The notes under the pieces were generated by a model. That model did no database searches, was not told where the DNA came from, and worked only from the letters and a program-made list of their open reading frames with translations. Shown here one piece after another: positions 8,326-16,336 of a stretch of DNA of 57,096 nt (position 1 is its first letter; every line of letters begins with the position of its first letter). Made by a program: the position numbers and the translations under genes. Source of the DNA: JBJXFE01 sp046153875 (GTDB taxonomy: Bacteria; Planctomycetota; Phycisphaerae; Phycisphaerales; UBA1924); the NCBI GenBank assembly GCA_046153875.1, contig JBJXFE010000033.1:1-57096 (forward strand). Direction: 5' to 3'.

Positions 8326-8371
8326 AAGTACGCTCGGCGGGACTCGAACCCACAACCTCTGCCTTCGGAGG
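8326..8371 (-). other. att site, tRNA-Arg 3' half (distal end)
   Basis: A 46-bp exact copy of 11047-11092 (offset 2721). It covers the tRNA-Arg sequence from the anticodon loop to the 3' end plus three bases. There is no 5' tRNA half, so this is the displaced original 3' end and not a second tRNA gene. Confidence 0.92.
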
Positions 8372-8388
8372 CGTGCCTGGCGTCGTGC

Positions 8389-8415
8389 AAAAAACCCCGA
8401 AAACCCCGAGGTTTT
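8389..8415 (-). terminator. Possible terminator at the element's distal end
   Basis: Read on the minus strand, AAAACC pairs with GGTTTT around a TCGG loop, and a run of six T follows after CGGGG. It lies between the decayed DUF3987 gene and the att site and could stop transcription leaving the element. The stem is short and AT-rich. Confidence 0.35.
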
Positions 8416-8491
8416 CAGCAGTCTACACCATTCGGCCGGTGATTGCAACCGTGCGCGTTACCATGCGAGAAACCGCGGGGAATCTCGGTAT

Positions 8492-9402
8492 CTACCGGAT
8501 TGGGGTGATCGGCATTCCGGTAGCTACCGGCGTCCGGATGCCTGCACCGAGCGCGACGGAGGGATGGACCGCATAGGTCGGGGAGGGGCTGCGGCCAGAC
8601 TTGCCGGAGGCTCGCTCTTCCGCGTCGAGCGGGATGATGTAGCCGTGCTCGACCAATACCCGCAGCGGGCTGTCCAACCCCGCGGCAGTGGTCAGTGTGG
8701 TGCTGCGCGAACCCTTGAGTGCTTGCCAGGCGTCGCGCTTCGTGAAAGTCTCCTGCCGGGCGCGGGCAGCCCACGCCAGCATTCGGGCCGCGAGTGCGAG
8801 TCCGGGGTCCGCGCCGGCCTGCGCGAATGCGATGCGCGCGTGGTCCATGAGGCCAGCATGATGCACCCGAGCCGCGCGAGCAGCGTCGCCAGTTTTTCCG
8901 GCGTCGTGTCGTCGCACAACAGGCGAGGTTCCTCGGGGATGGGCTCGGCAGTGAGCCGCGCGGCGAGTGCCATCGCCTCGGACCCGGCCGTGCCGTCTCC
9001 ATCCGCGGCCTGCTTCTCCAGTCGCTTCAGTGTTTCCTCTTCGATTCGGCGCCGGGATCGGGCCTCGCCAGTTGCTCCGCGGCTCCGAGCGAGCAAATCG
9101 GCCTCGAAGTCCAACACCGGCTTGGTCATCGTCCGGAACACAGCCGACTTGCGCGCTCCGGAAGGAAGGGCAATCCGAACGTGCCCGAAGCTGGTCTCGT
9201 GCATGAGGGCAGTTGCGGGCCCGGCACTACGGCGCGCTGGGGTGTCTACTGGTACGGGTCGAACGTCGGTTGGGACCGCTTTCTCGACAAGGCGAGCGAG
9301 GTCGGTCGTCACCTCGCGGAATGCCCGTCCACGATCTTCCCCGACAGGGTGCGACTGCCCCTCCTCGATCCGGCGACGGTAGGCGCGCTTCAAGCGCTTC
9401 AT
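8492..9402 (-). pseudogene. Decayed DUF3987 (element replication/primase-associated) gene
   Basis: Two minus-strand frames together give pieces of a DUF3987 protein. The first (from 9402) has the GARKSAVFRTMTKPVLDFEA block, the charged ARSRRRIEEETLKRLEKQA helix and PRLLCDDTTPEKLATLLARL. The second (ending at 8492) has the C-terminal HARIAFAQAGADPGLALAAR, FTKRDAWQALKGSR and a typical LVEHGYI ending. The reading frame changes near 8850-8860, and most of the middle of the family, plus the ~200 residues normally before the RKSAV block, are missing. Intact DUF3987 proteins are usually well over 500 residues and travel with integrases. Confidence 0.72.
8517..8530. promoter_or_regulatory. Palindrome CCGGTAGCTACCGG, candidate integrase arm site
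   Basis: A perfect 14-bp palindrome 146 bp inside the distal att repeat. A further CTACCGG occurs at 8492-8498. A one-base variant stands at 10956-10969 near the other end of the element. Paired motifs inside both ends fit arm-type binding sites for the integrase or an excision factor. Confidence 0.4.
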
Positions 9403-9598
9403 TCCGCACCGGATCTTCGTGCAATACCCGGTGGACGTGGCCGGCTGAGATTCCCGTCTCGGCTTCGATGGCCCGGAGTGATCTGCCTTGCTCCCGCAGC
9501 TCCCAGACGAGCGCCCTGGTTGCCGGCGCGAGCCCCCGGTAGGCGCGGCCCTTGTCCCGTCGCGGTCGGCGGATTGGCCGTCGCTTCATGGCGGACAT
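9227..9598 (-). CDS. Small helix-turn-helix protein of the element
   Basis: The start at 9598 is set by AAGGAG eight bases upstream. Residues ~20-60 contain a helix-turn-helix (LREQGRSLRAIEAETGISAG then HVHRVLHEDP) of the resolvase/transposase-recruiting type, in a very basic N-terminus (MKRRPIRRPRRDKG). After about residue 65 the frame runs antisense-like and overlaps the start of the DUF3987 fragment (9402). The original protein therefore either ended soon after the HTH or was fused to what follows, and the present C-terminus may result from a frameshift. It begins 57 bp after the integrase stop, so the two are likely co-transcribed. Possible roles are an excisionase or copy regulator. Confidence 0.55.
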   Translation of the reverse strand: MSAMKRRPIRRPRRDKGRAYRGLAPATRALVWELREQGRSLRAIEAETGISAGHVHRVLHEDPVRNEALEARLPSPDRGGAVAPCRGRSWTGIPRGDDRPRSPCRESGPNRRSTRTSRHPSAP

Positions 9599-9654
9599 GG
9601 TAGAACTCCTTCGGGGCGGCGCGCCAATGCTGCTCGCGAGCGCCACCAGCTTTC

Positions 9655-10932
9655 TCATCCCGTCGCGAGTGCCACCCGCTCCGCCAACTCCCGGCTCCGC
9701 TCGGCGTACCACTCCGCGGTGGTCTCAAGCTGGGCGTGCCCGAGTGTCGCCGCGGCCCCGTCCAGGCCGAACGCCGCGCGCACTTCGGTTGCCCGGGCGT
9801 GCCGCAGTTGATTCGGCGCCCACGAATGGTCCCTACGCCAACGCCGGATCGCCTCGAGCTCTTCGGGGGTGAGCCGCGTACGCCAACCGGCCTTCGTTTC
9901 GCCCTTGAGCCGATCCAGCTCGGCCGGAAGCGGGAACGCCCACCGGCACGCCGCTTCGATCGCGTTGCCGTAGCTTTGGGTCGTCCAGCGGTCGCCCGGC
10001 GACTTCCGGGGCCGGTGCTTGCGGTTCGACCCGGGGACGTTCCCGCAGCTCGGCAGCGTCCGGCGCCGGGCGTGCGTGGATTCCCGCCGCAGACGCTCGG
10101 ACTCGGCCGGCGAGAACAGCGGAGCGTCGAGCTCGGGGCGGAGGTAACGGCCGACGATCGTCTGGGACTTGGGGCCCAGGGGAATCACCCGTTCATGCCC
10201 CAGGTGCGCGGTCTTGTGGACGGGCGGCCGGTACAGCCACACTCGTCCCGTGGTCTCGATCGCCCCTGTCGTCATCACGCAGACCTCGCCCGGCCGCATC
10301 CCGGTCAGGCGCTGCAGCCGCACCATGTCTGCCACGACGGGCGTCAGGTGCGGGACGGTCGTCTCCACCATCGCGTCCGCGACCGGTCGGACGGGTTCGG
10401 TTTCTCGGGCATCCGTCCGGCCCCGCCGCAGACCCCGGATCGCAGTGAGCGCGTGGTACACCCCTCCGGGGACCATTCCCTCCTCGACGCCCCACCGGAA
10501 GCACGCCCGGACTTGGTGGACGTGCCGATTGACCGTGGTCCGCGCCAGTCCCTCGCGCACTAGCTGGTCCCGGACGGTCTTGAGTTGGACAGGACCGAAC
10601 GCAACGACCTCCAGGTCGCCGTAGAGCCGCCGGAGCGCTCCCACCGCCCGCTTGAAGCTCGGCAGCGTGGTCGGCGTGTAGGTGTGCTCCAGGTGCTTCC
10701 AGTAGGCCGCGGCAAGCTCCACGACGCTCAGCGTGCCCTCGGAAGCGTCCGGGCGAACCTGCCCGCCCGCGGCGAGCCATTCGGCCACAAGCTGCTTGAA
10801 TCGGCGTTTGGACTCTGCGGATTTCCAGGGCCCCAGGTACACGTCTCGCCCGGAAAGCGTGACGACAGCCTGTCCCGAGGGCTTGTGGCGGCGGTACGAC
10901 GGGACGCGAACAGGCTTGAATCCGGCGGGCAT
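9655..10932 (-). CDS. Tyrosine recombinase / phage-type integrase
   Basis: 425 residues. The N-terminal arm (VRVPSYRRHKPSGQAVVTLS) leads to a SAM-like core-binding domain with AAAYWKHLEHTYTPTTLPSF and DQLVREGLARTTVNRHVHQV. The catalytic domain shows Arg I in TGMRPGEV (~residue 210), the H-x-x-R-type box in NQLRHARATEVR (~376), His in LGHAQLETT and the nucleophile Tyr in AEWYAERS (~407). All catalytic positions are present, so it should be active. It lies next to, and in the same direction as, the tRNA-Arg target. The start ATG at 10932 has only a weak GGCGGG-like site, and a CCGGTAG-TTACCGG dyad just upstream may be its regulatory site. Confidence 0.93.
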   Translation of the reverse strand: MPAGFKPVRVPSYRRHKPSGQAVVTLSGRDVYLGPWKSAESKRRFKQLVAEWLAAGGQVRPDASEGTLSVVELAAAYWKHLEHTYTPTTLPSFKRAVGALRRLYGDLEVVAFGPVQLKTVRDQLVREGLARTTVNRHVHQVRACFRWGVEEGMVPGGVYHALTAIRGLRRGRTDARETEPVRPVADAMVETTVPHLTPVVADMVRLQRLTGMRPGEVCVMTTGAIETTGRVWLYRPPVHKTAHLGHERVIPLGPKSQTIVGRYLRPELDAPLFSPAESERLRRESTHARRRTLPSCGNVPGSNRKHRPRKSPGDRWTTQSYGNAIEAACRWAFPLPAELDRLKGETKAGWRTRLTPEELEAIRRWRRDHSWAPNQLRHARATEVRAAFGLDGAAATLGHAQLETTAEWYAERSRELAERVALATG

Positions 10933-10955
10933 GGCGGGCCTCCGTTCGCGCGGAT

Positions 10956-10969
10956 CCGGTAGTTACCGG
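10956..10969. promoter_or_regulatory. CCGGTAGTTACCGG near-palindrome upstream of integrase
   Basis: It differs by one base from the palindrome at 8517-8530 at the other end of the element. It lies 24 bp before the integrase start and 77 bp inside the proximal att repeat, so it could serve as an arm-type site, an operator, or both. Confidence 0.4.
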
Positions 10970-11046
10970 GTTCCGCGCTCCTCGGGGCCGCTCTGCCGCA
11001 CGCGGGCAGGTACGCAGAAGACGCTGCGTTCGGCGTGGTTTTCTGC

Positions 11047-11092
11047 AAGTACGCTCGGCGGGACTCGAACCCACAACCTCTGCCTTCGGAGG
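11047..11092 (-). other. att site within tRNA-Arg (proximal end)
   Basis: A 46-bp perfect repeat of 8326-8371. Here it forms the 3' half of the functional tRNA-Arg gene, so this side carries the restored gene and defines the tRNA-proximal end of the element. Confidence 0.92.
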
Positions 11093-11123
11093 GCAGCGCT
11101 CTATCCAATTGAGCTACGAGCGC
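11050..11123 (-). tRNA. tRNA-Arg (anticodon CCG)
   Basis: 74 nt on the minus strand. The acceptor stem GCGCTCG pairs with CGAGCGT (one G-T pair). The D arm is GCTCAATTGGATAGAGC. The anticodon stem CTGCC/GGCAG encloses CTCCGAA, giving CCG. The T arm is GTGGG-TTCGAGT-CCCGC, and the discriminator is A. CCA is not encoded. It is the integration target of the adjoining element. Confidence 0.95.
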
Positions 11124-11134
11124 GTCGCGGGACG

Positions 11135-11163
11135 ATGCTACGATCGCGCCCCCGCGATGGCAA
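11135..11163 (-). promoter_or_regulatory. Promoter of tRNA-Arg
   Basis: On the minus strand TTGCCA (-35) and TAGCAT (-10) are separated by exactly 17 bp, and the -10 ends 11 bases before the mature tRNA 5' end. This is the expected geometry for a short-leader stable RNA promoter. Confidence 0.65.
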
Positions 11164-11208
11164 CGCCGGCCCCGCGAGGGATCGCACCGCCGGCGACCGC
11201 CGAGCCCC

Positions 11209-12573
11209 GTGCCCCCACCCGCCGAGCCGGTCCCCTCCATCTCGCACGACGACGCCCGGCCGAGCGAGGGGGGCGCGCGGTCGAGCATCCCCGCGCCGCT
11301 CTGGGCGGTCCTCGCCTTCGCTTTTCTCGCCAGCATCGGCACCGGGGTGGTGACGAACGGGATCTACTTCATCACGCGGCACGCGTACGGGTTCGGCGAC
11401 GCGGGCAACTACCTTCTCGGGCTTGTACTGGGCGTGACGTACATCGGCGGTGCGCTGGCGACGGGACCGATGCTGCGGCGGCTGGGCGGGGACGGCGGTG
11501 CCGGCTCGCGCCGCGTGAGCACCCGCGCCGTGCTGGGGATCACGCTCGCCGTGCTCGGGCTGCTGTGCGCGATCCCGATCGCCTGCCGCGGTGCGCAGGG
11601 GTCGTGGCCGATCTGGCTGTTGATCGCGCTGTACAGCCCGCTGACCGGGGTCGTCTGGCCGGTCGTGGAAAGCTACGTGAGCGGCGGGCGACGCGGGCCG
11701 GGCCTCCGCTCGGCGATCGGGCGGTTCAACTGGACGTGGTCCGGGGCGATTGTCGTGGCGTATGTCGCGGTTTCGCCGGCGCTCCCCGATGCCGCGGGCG
11801 GCGGGGCATCGGAGGCTGAGCCGCACCTGCGCGGGGCGTACGTGATCGCGGCGCTGGGCGTGCTGCACCTGGTGACACTCGCGTTCCTCGTGCCCTGGCC
11901 GCGCGAGCCCGGGCGGCACCTGGCCGAGCACCACGAGCCGCACCCGGCGAGCTGGCGGCGGATGCTCACGACGTTCCGCATCCTGCTGCCCGCCAGTTAC
12001 ATCGTGCTGACCGTGCTGCTCCCGTACCTGCCCGGGGCGTTCGAACGGATCGGCGCGCCGCGCGACGGCCACATGGCGCTGGCGGCCGTCTGGCTGGGCG
12101 CGCGGTGGGTGGCGTTCGTGATGCTGGAGCGCTGGCACGGGTGGCACGGGCGGTGGTGGCCCCCGGTCGCGGGCGGCATCCTGGTGCTGATCGGCTTCGG
12201 CGGGGCGGTGCTCGCGCCCGGCGCGGTGTGGCTGGGGGGGGGGGCGCTGGCGGCCATGCTCGCCGGGCTGGCGTGCTTCGGGGTCGGGATGGCGGTGATC
12301 TACTGCGGGGCCCTCTACTACGCGATGGAGGTCGGTGACGCGAAAGTCGACGCGGGCGGAACGCACGAGGCGCTCATCGGGATCGGCTACACCGCCGGGC
12401 CGGCGCTGGGGTTGCTCGCTGTTGGTGCGGAGTACGCCGGGGTGATCCCGACCGGGTGGTTCGAAGGTGTCCTCGTGGCGGTGGTGGCACTGGTGGCGCT
12501 GGTCGCGGCCGGGATCGCCGCGTACCGCTGCTGGCACGATGCGGGGCACGCTCGGCCCCCGATCGGGGGTTAG
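11209..12573 (+). CDS. MFS-type multi-pass membrane transporter
   Basis: 454 residues with roughly 12 hydrophobic segments, for example LWAVLAFAFLASIGTGVVTN at ~30, TRAVLGITLAVLGLLCAIPI, then paired helices to the C-terminus. The loop RRGPGLRSAIGRFNWTWSGA after helix 4/5 and the two-half layout around a central hydrophilic stretch (WPREPGRHLAEHHEPHPASW) fit the major facilitator superfamily. No substrate can be read from the sequence. A GTG at 11209 is the first start before the first helix, and no clear ribosome site stands in front of it. The gene diverges from tRNA-Arg and stands alone. Confidence 0.7.
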   Translation: MPPPAEPVPSISHDDARPSEGGARSSIPAPLWAVLAFAFLASIGTGVVTNGIYFITRHAYGFGDAGNYLLGLVLGVTYIGGALATGPMLRRLGGDGGAGSRRVSTRAVLGITLAVLGLLCAIPIACRGAQGSWPIWLLIALYSPLTGVVWPVVESYVSGGRRGPGLRSAIGRFNWTWSGAIVVAYVAVSPALPDAAGGGASEAEPHLRGAYVIAALGVLHLVTLAFLVPWPREPGRHLAEHHEPHPASWRRMLTTFRILLPASYIVLTVLLPYLPGAFERIGAPRDGHMALAAVWLGARWVAFVMLERWHGWHGRWWPPVAGGILVLIGFGGAVLAPGAVWLGGGALAAMLAGLACFGVGMAVIYCGALYYAMEVGDAKVDAGGTHEALIGIGYTAGPALGLLAVGAEYAGVIPTGWFEGVLVAVVALVALVAAGIAAYRCWHDAGHARPPIGG

Positions 12574-12854
12574 CGGGGTGTCGCGGGTCGGGGCTGCGGG
12601 ATTCTCCCGGCCCACCCCCCGGCCCCCCGCCCCCTGCGAGGGGCTGCGGCGAACCGTGGGGGAGCGGAAGCGGTACATCTGATAGAGGCGGTGAAGGCCG
12701 CCGGGGATCGCGGCCCGATATCATGGGGAGCGACCGGGGTTCGTCCGCGTCGGCTCACCGAGCCGGGGTGGGTGGTCGATGGTTGGTCCGCGTCGGGCCG
12801 CGGGGTTTTCTGCCCGGCGCGGGAGAAGAGGCACGATCCGTGCCGGGAGAGTCC

Positions 12855-15143
12855 ATGCCGCGCTTTCGTCTGGCGTGCGTCGCCCTGATCGCGGGGACGG
12901 TGTTGTCTTCGGCGTTGCCGGCGTCGGCGCAGGTCGCCGCGGTGGCGTCGGCCGAGGACTGGTCGAAGTCGATCTGGTCCGCGGCGTCGGGGGGGCACGA
13001 CCAGCGTCTGTGGTCGCTGCTCGAGGAGCGACCCGCTGTCGTCCCTGAAGGGGCGGCGGTGTGGCTGGGGACTTCGGCCGACCTGCTCAAGGCCAACATG
13101 GCCAAGCGCGAGGAGCTGCGCGGCGAAGAGCTGAAGCGGGTCAACGAGGAGCTCGACAAGCATCTGGCCGATGCGCCGAGCGACCTGACGATCAGTCGGG
13201 CGCTGCGCTCGGCGGTCGAGCTCCACATGCTCTCGACGGACAAGCCCGGGGTGCTGAACGACGCGCGGGTCGCGCGGCTGCGGGCCCGGGCCGCCGAGGC
13301 GGCGCGCGACGCGGAGCTGCGCGGCGACTGGTTCACGTCCAGCGAGCTCTTCGCCCGGCTCGACTCGCTCTACGAGGACACCGGGGATTTCAAGGAAGAC
13401 CTGCGCCGCCAGGGCACGCGGCTGAGCATGATCCGCCTGTATGTCCCCGAACGGTTCTGGGAGCTGCGCAACGACCGGCGGCTGGAAGACAACGAGAAAC
13501 CCCTTCCGCCGTACAACCCTGTCGGTGACGTCTGGAGCGAGAAGCTCGCGGGGATCACGACGTACATGGCGGCGAAGGCCGTCGAACGCGGAGCGGCCGA
13601 CCACGTCGAACGCACACCGCTGGAGAAGTCGCTGCGCGGCGGGATCGAGGCGATCCGCACGATGGTTACGACGGAGGACCTCGCGGGGTCGTTCCCGGGG
13701 CTGCGCAACCCCGAGGCCCGCGCCCGGATGCTCGCGTCCCTCGCGCAGGAGGATGCGCGGCTTCTGCTCGGCGCCCGCCCTGGTGACACGATGGAGCTGA
13801 TGAAGCGGCTCATGGGCGAGAACAAGAAGTCCGTGATGATCGACGAGCCCGCGCTGATCCACGAGTTCGGCAACGGCGCCATGGCCGAGTTCGACGAGTT
13901 CTCGGCGATCATCTGGCCCGACGAGGTCCGCCGGTTCAACAAGAGCACGCAGGGCAACTTCATCGGCGTCGGCATCCACATCCAGCTCGACGAGCTGCTG
14001 AACATCCGCGTGGTCACGCCGATCGAGGGGACGCCCGCTCAGCGCGCCGGCGTCCGCCCGGGCGACATTATCAAGCGCGTCAACGGCAAGTCGACGCTCG
14101 GATTCTCCCTCGACCAGGCCGTGGACGTCATCACTGGCACGGAAGACACCAAGGTCATGCTGACGCTTGAGCGAGCGTCCGATGACGCACCCGCGGGCGG
14201 CGCAGGGGACGGGCCGAGGGTCGACGAGATCGACGTGAGTCTCATCCGTGAGAAGATCGAGATCCCCAGCGTCAAGGGGTGGAAGCGGATCGGCGCGGCC
14301 GAGGACTCCTGGGAGTGGTTCATCGACCCGGAGCTGAAGATCGGGTACGTGCGGCTGAGCGGGTTCACCGAGAAGACGGATCTGGAGCTCGACTCGGCGA
14401 TCCGGCAGATGAAGGCCCAGAATGTCCGCGGGCTGATCCTCGACCTGCGGTTCAACCCCGGCGGGCTGCTCGAGCAGGCCGTCGCGGTGACGAGCCGGTT
14501 CGTCGAGCCGCGTGCCGCCGAGGTGTACGACGGCCTGATCGTCTCGACGCACGGGCCGGACGGCCGCACCCCGGAGCGCGAGTATGCGCTCGACCGGCGG
14601 GCGACGCTCTCGAACATCCCGGTCGTGGTGCTGGTGAACGAGGGCTCGGCCTCGGCGAGCGAGATCGTCTCCGGGGCGATCCAGGACTACGCGGCCGCGG
14701 GTGCGCTGCGCGGGCTGGTGCTCGGGCAGCGCAGCTTCGGCAAGGGGAGCGTGCAGAACGTGTGGCAGCTCCCCGGCGCCGGGCTCACGCCCGCGTACGT
14801 CAAGCTCACGACGCAGTACTACAAGCTGCCGGGGGGGCGGCTGATCCACCGCAAGCCGACCAGCGAGCACTGGGGCGTCGAGCCCAACCTGTCCGTCGAG
14901 ATGCTGCCCAAGCAGATCGCGGAAGCGTTCACGCTGCGCCAGAACGCCGACGTGCTGAAGCTCAACAACGAGGGCGCCAAGGGCGACAAGAACGAGCCGT
15001 CGCCCAACCCGGATGACCTGATCGCCAAGGGGCTGGACCTCCAGCTCGAGCACGCGCTCGTCGTCCTGCAGACACAGACCCTGGCCGACGGGCGCGGGCA
15101 CGCCCAGCTCAAGGAGCCGGCCGAGACACGCACGCGGAACTGA
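12855..15143 (+). CDS. Secreted PDZ-S41 carboxy-terminal processing protease
   Basis: 762 residues from an ATG with GGGAGAG just upstream and a signal peptide after it (ending ALPASAQ). A helical N-terminal region (~40-340) comes before a PDZ domain (~365-455; FIGVGIHIQL and GTPAQRAGVRPGDIIKRVNG). The S41 catalytic domain follows: LDLRFNPGGLLEQA, the nucleophile Ser in NEGSASASEIVSG (~596) and the general-base Lys in SFGKGSVQ (~629), the Ser-Lys pair of CtpA-type enzymes. It should act in the periplasm on protein C-termini. It is longer than typical CtpA (~430 residues) because of the N-terminal region, as in the tail-specific-protease branch. The gene stands alone with a hairpin after it. 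Confidence 0.9.
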   Translation: MPRFRLACVALIAGTVLSSALPASAQVAAVASAEDWSKSIWSAASGGHDQRLWSLLEERPAVVPEGAAVWLGTSADLLKANMAKREELRGEELKRVNEELDKHLADAPSDLTISRALRSAVELHMLSTDKPGVLNDARVARLRARAAEAARDAELRGDWFTSSELFARLDSLYEDTGDFKEDLRRQGTRLSMIRLYVPERFWELRNDRRLEDNEKPLPPYNPVGDVWSEKLAGITTYMAAKAVERGAADHVERTPLEKSLRGGIEAIRTMVTTEDLAGSFPGLRNPEARARMLASLAQEDARLLLGARPGDTMELMKRLMGENKKSVMIDEPALIHEFGNGAMAEFDEFSAIIWPDEVRRFNKSTQGNFIGVGIHIQLDELLNIRVVTPIEGTPAQRAGVRPGDIIKRVNGKSTLGFSLDQAVDVITGTEDTKVMLTLERASDDAPAGGAGDGPRVDEIDVSLIREKIEIPSVKGWKRIGAAEDSWEWFIDPELKIGYVRLSGFTEKTDLELDSAIRQMKAQNVRGLILDLRFNPGGLLEQAVAVTSRFVEPRAAEVYDGLIVSTHGPDGRTPEREYALDRRATLSNIPVVVLVNEGSASASEIVSGAIQDYAAAGALRGLVLGQRSFGKGSVQNVWQLPGAGLTPAYVKLTTQYYKLPGGRLIHRKPTSEHWGVEPNLSVEMLPKQIAEAFTLRQNADVLKLNNEGAKGDKNEPSPNPDDLIAKGLDLQLEHALVVLQTQTLADGRGHAQLKEPAETRTRN

Positions 15144-15191
15144 TCCGCGCCGCGGCTTCCGCGGAGTCATCGGACAAACAGAGCCCTTCTC

Positions 15192-15215
15192 CGCGCCCGG
15201 GTTTTTCCGGGCGCG
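15192..15215 (+). terminator. Hairpin terminator after the S41 protease
   Basis: CGCGCCCGG and CCGGGCGCG form a 9-bp GC-rich stem around GTTTTT, about 50 bp past the stop. The T-run lies in the loop and not after the stem, so its efficiency is uncertain. Confidence 0.5.
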
Positions 15216-15317
15216 ATTCGTTGGTGGGCCGTGCGGTCCGGGGTACACTGGTTCGCGGCGTGTGTGCGCCGCCGACAACGAGTCGGGGCGGGGCGTGGGG
15301 AAAGAGGAAGCCGGACC

Positions 15318-16211
15318 ATGAAGACCCGTGTGATGTTCTGCGCGGCGGCGCTCGCCGCGGCGGCGTCGGCCCAGGCCCAGGAGAAGTTCTACATCCTGTC
15401 GGACCAGCTCTTCCCGCAGCTGCGCGAGGTGAGCCCGCAGACCGGCGCGATCGTGTCGAGCGTCCCCGTGACCGGGCACGAGTCGCTCTTCGGCGGGCTC
15501 GCCGCCCTGAACGGCTCGATGTACTCCGTCGACGGGTACAACGACCCGAATCCGGATCGGCTGTTCAGGATCGATCCGGCGACCGGCGCGGGGACGGTGG
15601 TGGGGCCGACCGGGTTCAACTGGAACTTCCGATCGGTCTATGCCCACCCGACGAGCGGCGTGCTCTACGGCACGACCGACGGCGTTGGCGTCTTCACGTT
15701 CAACCTGACGACGGGCGCCGCGACGCTGGCGGCGAACTTCTCCGGCGGCGGACCGGAGCACGACCAGATCACCGCCTTCGCGATCAACGCCCAGGGCCAG
15801 GCGTACTGCACGGACATCCAGCAGACGAGCCTCTTCGGGCTCAACCTTCAGACCGGGGCGCTTTCGTTCATCGCCAACATCGGGGGCGACTCGAACTGGT
15901 TCGAGGACCTCGCATTCGACTCAGCGGGGACGCTCTGGGGCGCGCGGTTCAACGGCGGGCTCTACACGATCAACACGACGACGGGCGCGCCGACGCTCGC
16001 GCACTTCGGCTTCTACAAGGGGATCGCGTTCGTCAGCGACGCGTGCTATCCGGACTGCAACGCGAGCGGGGGGCTCACCGTAGCCGACTTCGGGTGCTTC
16101 CAGGGCAAGTACGTCCTCGGCGATCTCTACGCCGACTGCAACGCGAGCGGGTCGCTGACCGTCGCGGACTTCGGGTGCTTCCAGGGCAAGTACGTGCTCG
16201 GGTGCCCGTGA
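15318..16211 (+). CDS. Secreted beta-propeller-like protein with tandem dockerin-like tail
   Basis: 297 residues. The ATG at 15318 is followed by a clear signal peptide (MKTRVMFCAAALAAAASAQA). The body (~25-230) consists of repeated four-strand-like units with the pattern LFGxNLQTGALSFIAN / LYTINTTTGAPTLAHF, typical of propellers that hold 'time/value' style secreted repeats. I see no catalytic motif. Residues ~240-297 are two copies of the DCNASGxLTVADFGCFQGKY unit and end in GCP, nearly identical at DNA level to the tails at 7105-7270 and 23557-23725. Probably a cell-surface or extracellular binding protein. It is followed by a good terminator. Confidence 0.8.
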   Translation: MKTRVMFCAAALAAAASAQAQEKFYILSDQLFPQLREVSPQTGAIVSSVPVTGHESLFGGLAALNGSMYSVDGYNDPNPDRLFRIDPATGAGTVVGPTGFNWNFRSVYAHPTSGVLYGTTDGVGVFTFNLTTGAATLAANFSGGGPEHDQITAFAINAQGQAYCTDIQQTSLFGLNLQTGALSFIANIGGDSNWFEDLAFDSAGTLWGARFNGGLYTINTTTGAPTLAHFGFYKGIAFVSDACYPDCNASGGLTVADFGCFQGKYVLGDLYADCNASGSLTVADFGCFQGKYVLGCP

Positions 16212-16247
16212 CCGAGGCAACGCGGGTGAACTGAAGCAATCACGTCG

Positions 16248-16280
16248 GGCCCGGGGGCCGCGGTCCCCTGGCCTTTTTTT
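16248..16280 (+). terminator. Rho-independent terminator
   Basis: A GGCC-C-GGGG / CCCC-T-GGCC stem with one mismatch and a CCGCGG-type loop is followed by seven T at 16274-16280, 37 bp after the stop of the propeller gene. It separates that gene from the convergent FG-GAP gene. Confidence 0.75.
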
Positions 16281-16336
16281 CTCTGGATCATCCGATTCGA
16301 ACGGATCGCAATCCGTCGCGCCGTTGCAACCGGCAA

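Larger units (their letters stand above)
8326..11046. mobile_element. 2.7-kb integrative element in tRNA-Arg(CCG)
   Basis: The element lies between two perfect 46-bp direct repeats (8326-8371 and 11047-11092). The right copy is part of an intact tRNA-Arg gene, and the left copy is only its 3' half. The interior carries a tyrosine integrase next to the tRNA, a small HTH gene and a broken DUF3987 gene, all on the minus strand. The integrase replaced the tRNA 3' end on entry, the classic result of site-specific insertion in a tRNA gene. Given the broken cargo, it is probably a deletion derivative of a larger element; the integrase itself looks intact. Confidence 0.88.

Noticed and set aside
8326..8371. 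Second tRNA-Arg gene
   Set aside because: Only the 3' half is present and the acceptor 5' arm and D arm are missing. It is the duplicated att site.
7105..8448. Longer N-terminal form of the tagged protein starting at 8448
   Set aside because: It would cross the tRNA-derived att repeat and lacks a signal peptide at the new N-terminus. The GTG at 8193 has a strong ribosome site followed by a signal peptide.
12570..15761. A 1063-codon minus-strand frame opposite the S41 protease
   Set aside because: It has no start signals or recognisable domains, and the plus-strand protease shows complete PDZ and Ser/Lys motifs. It is a shadow.
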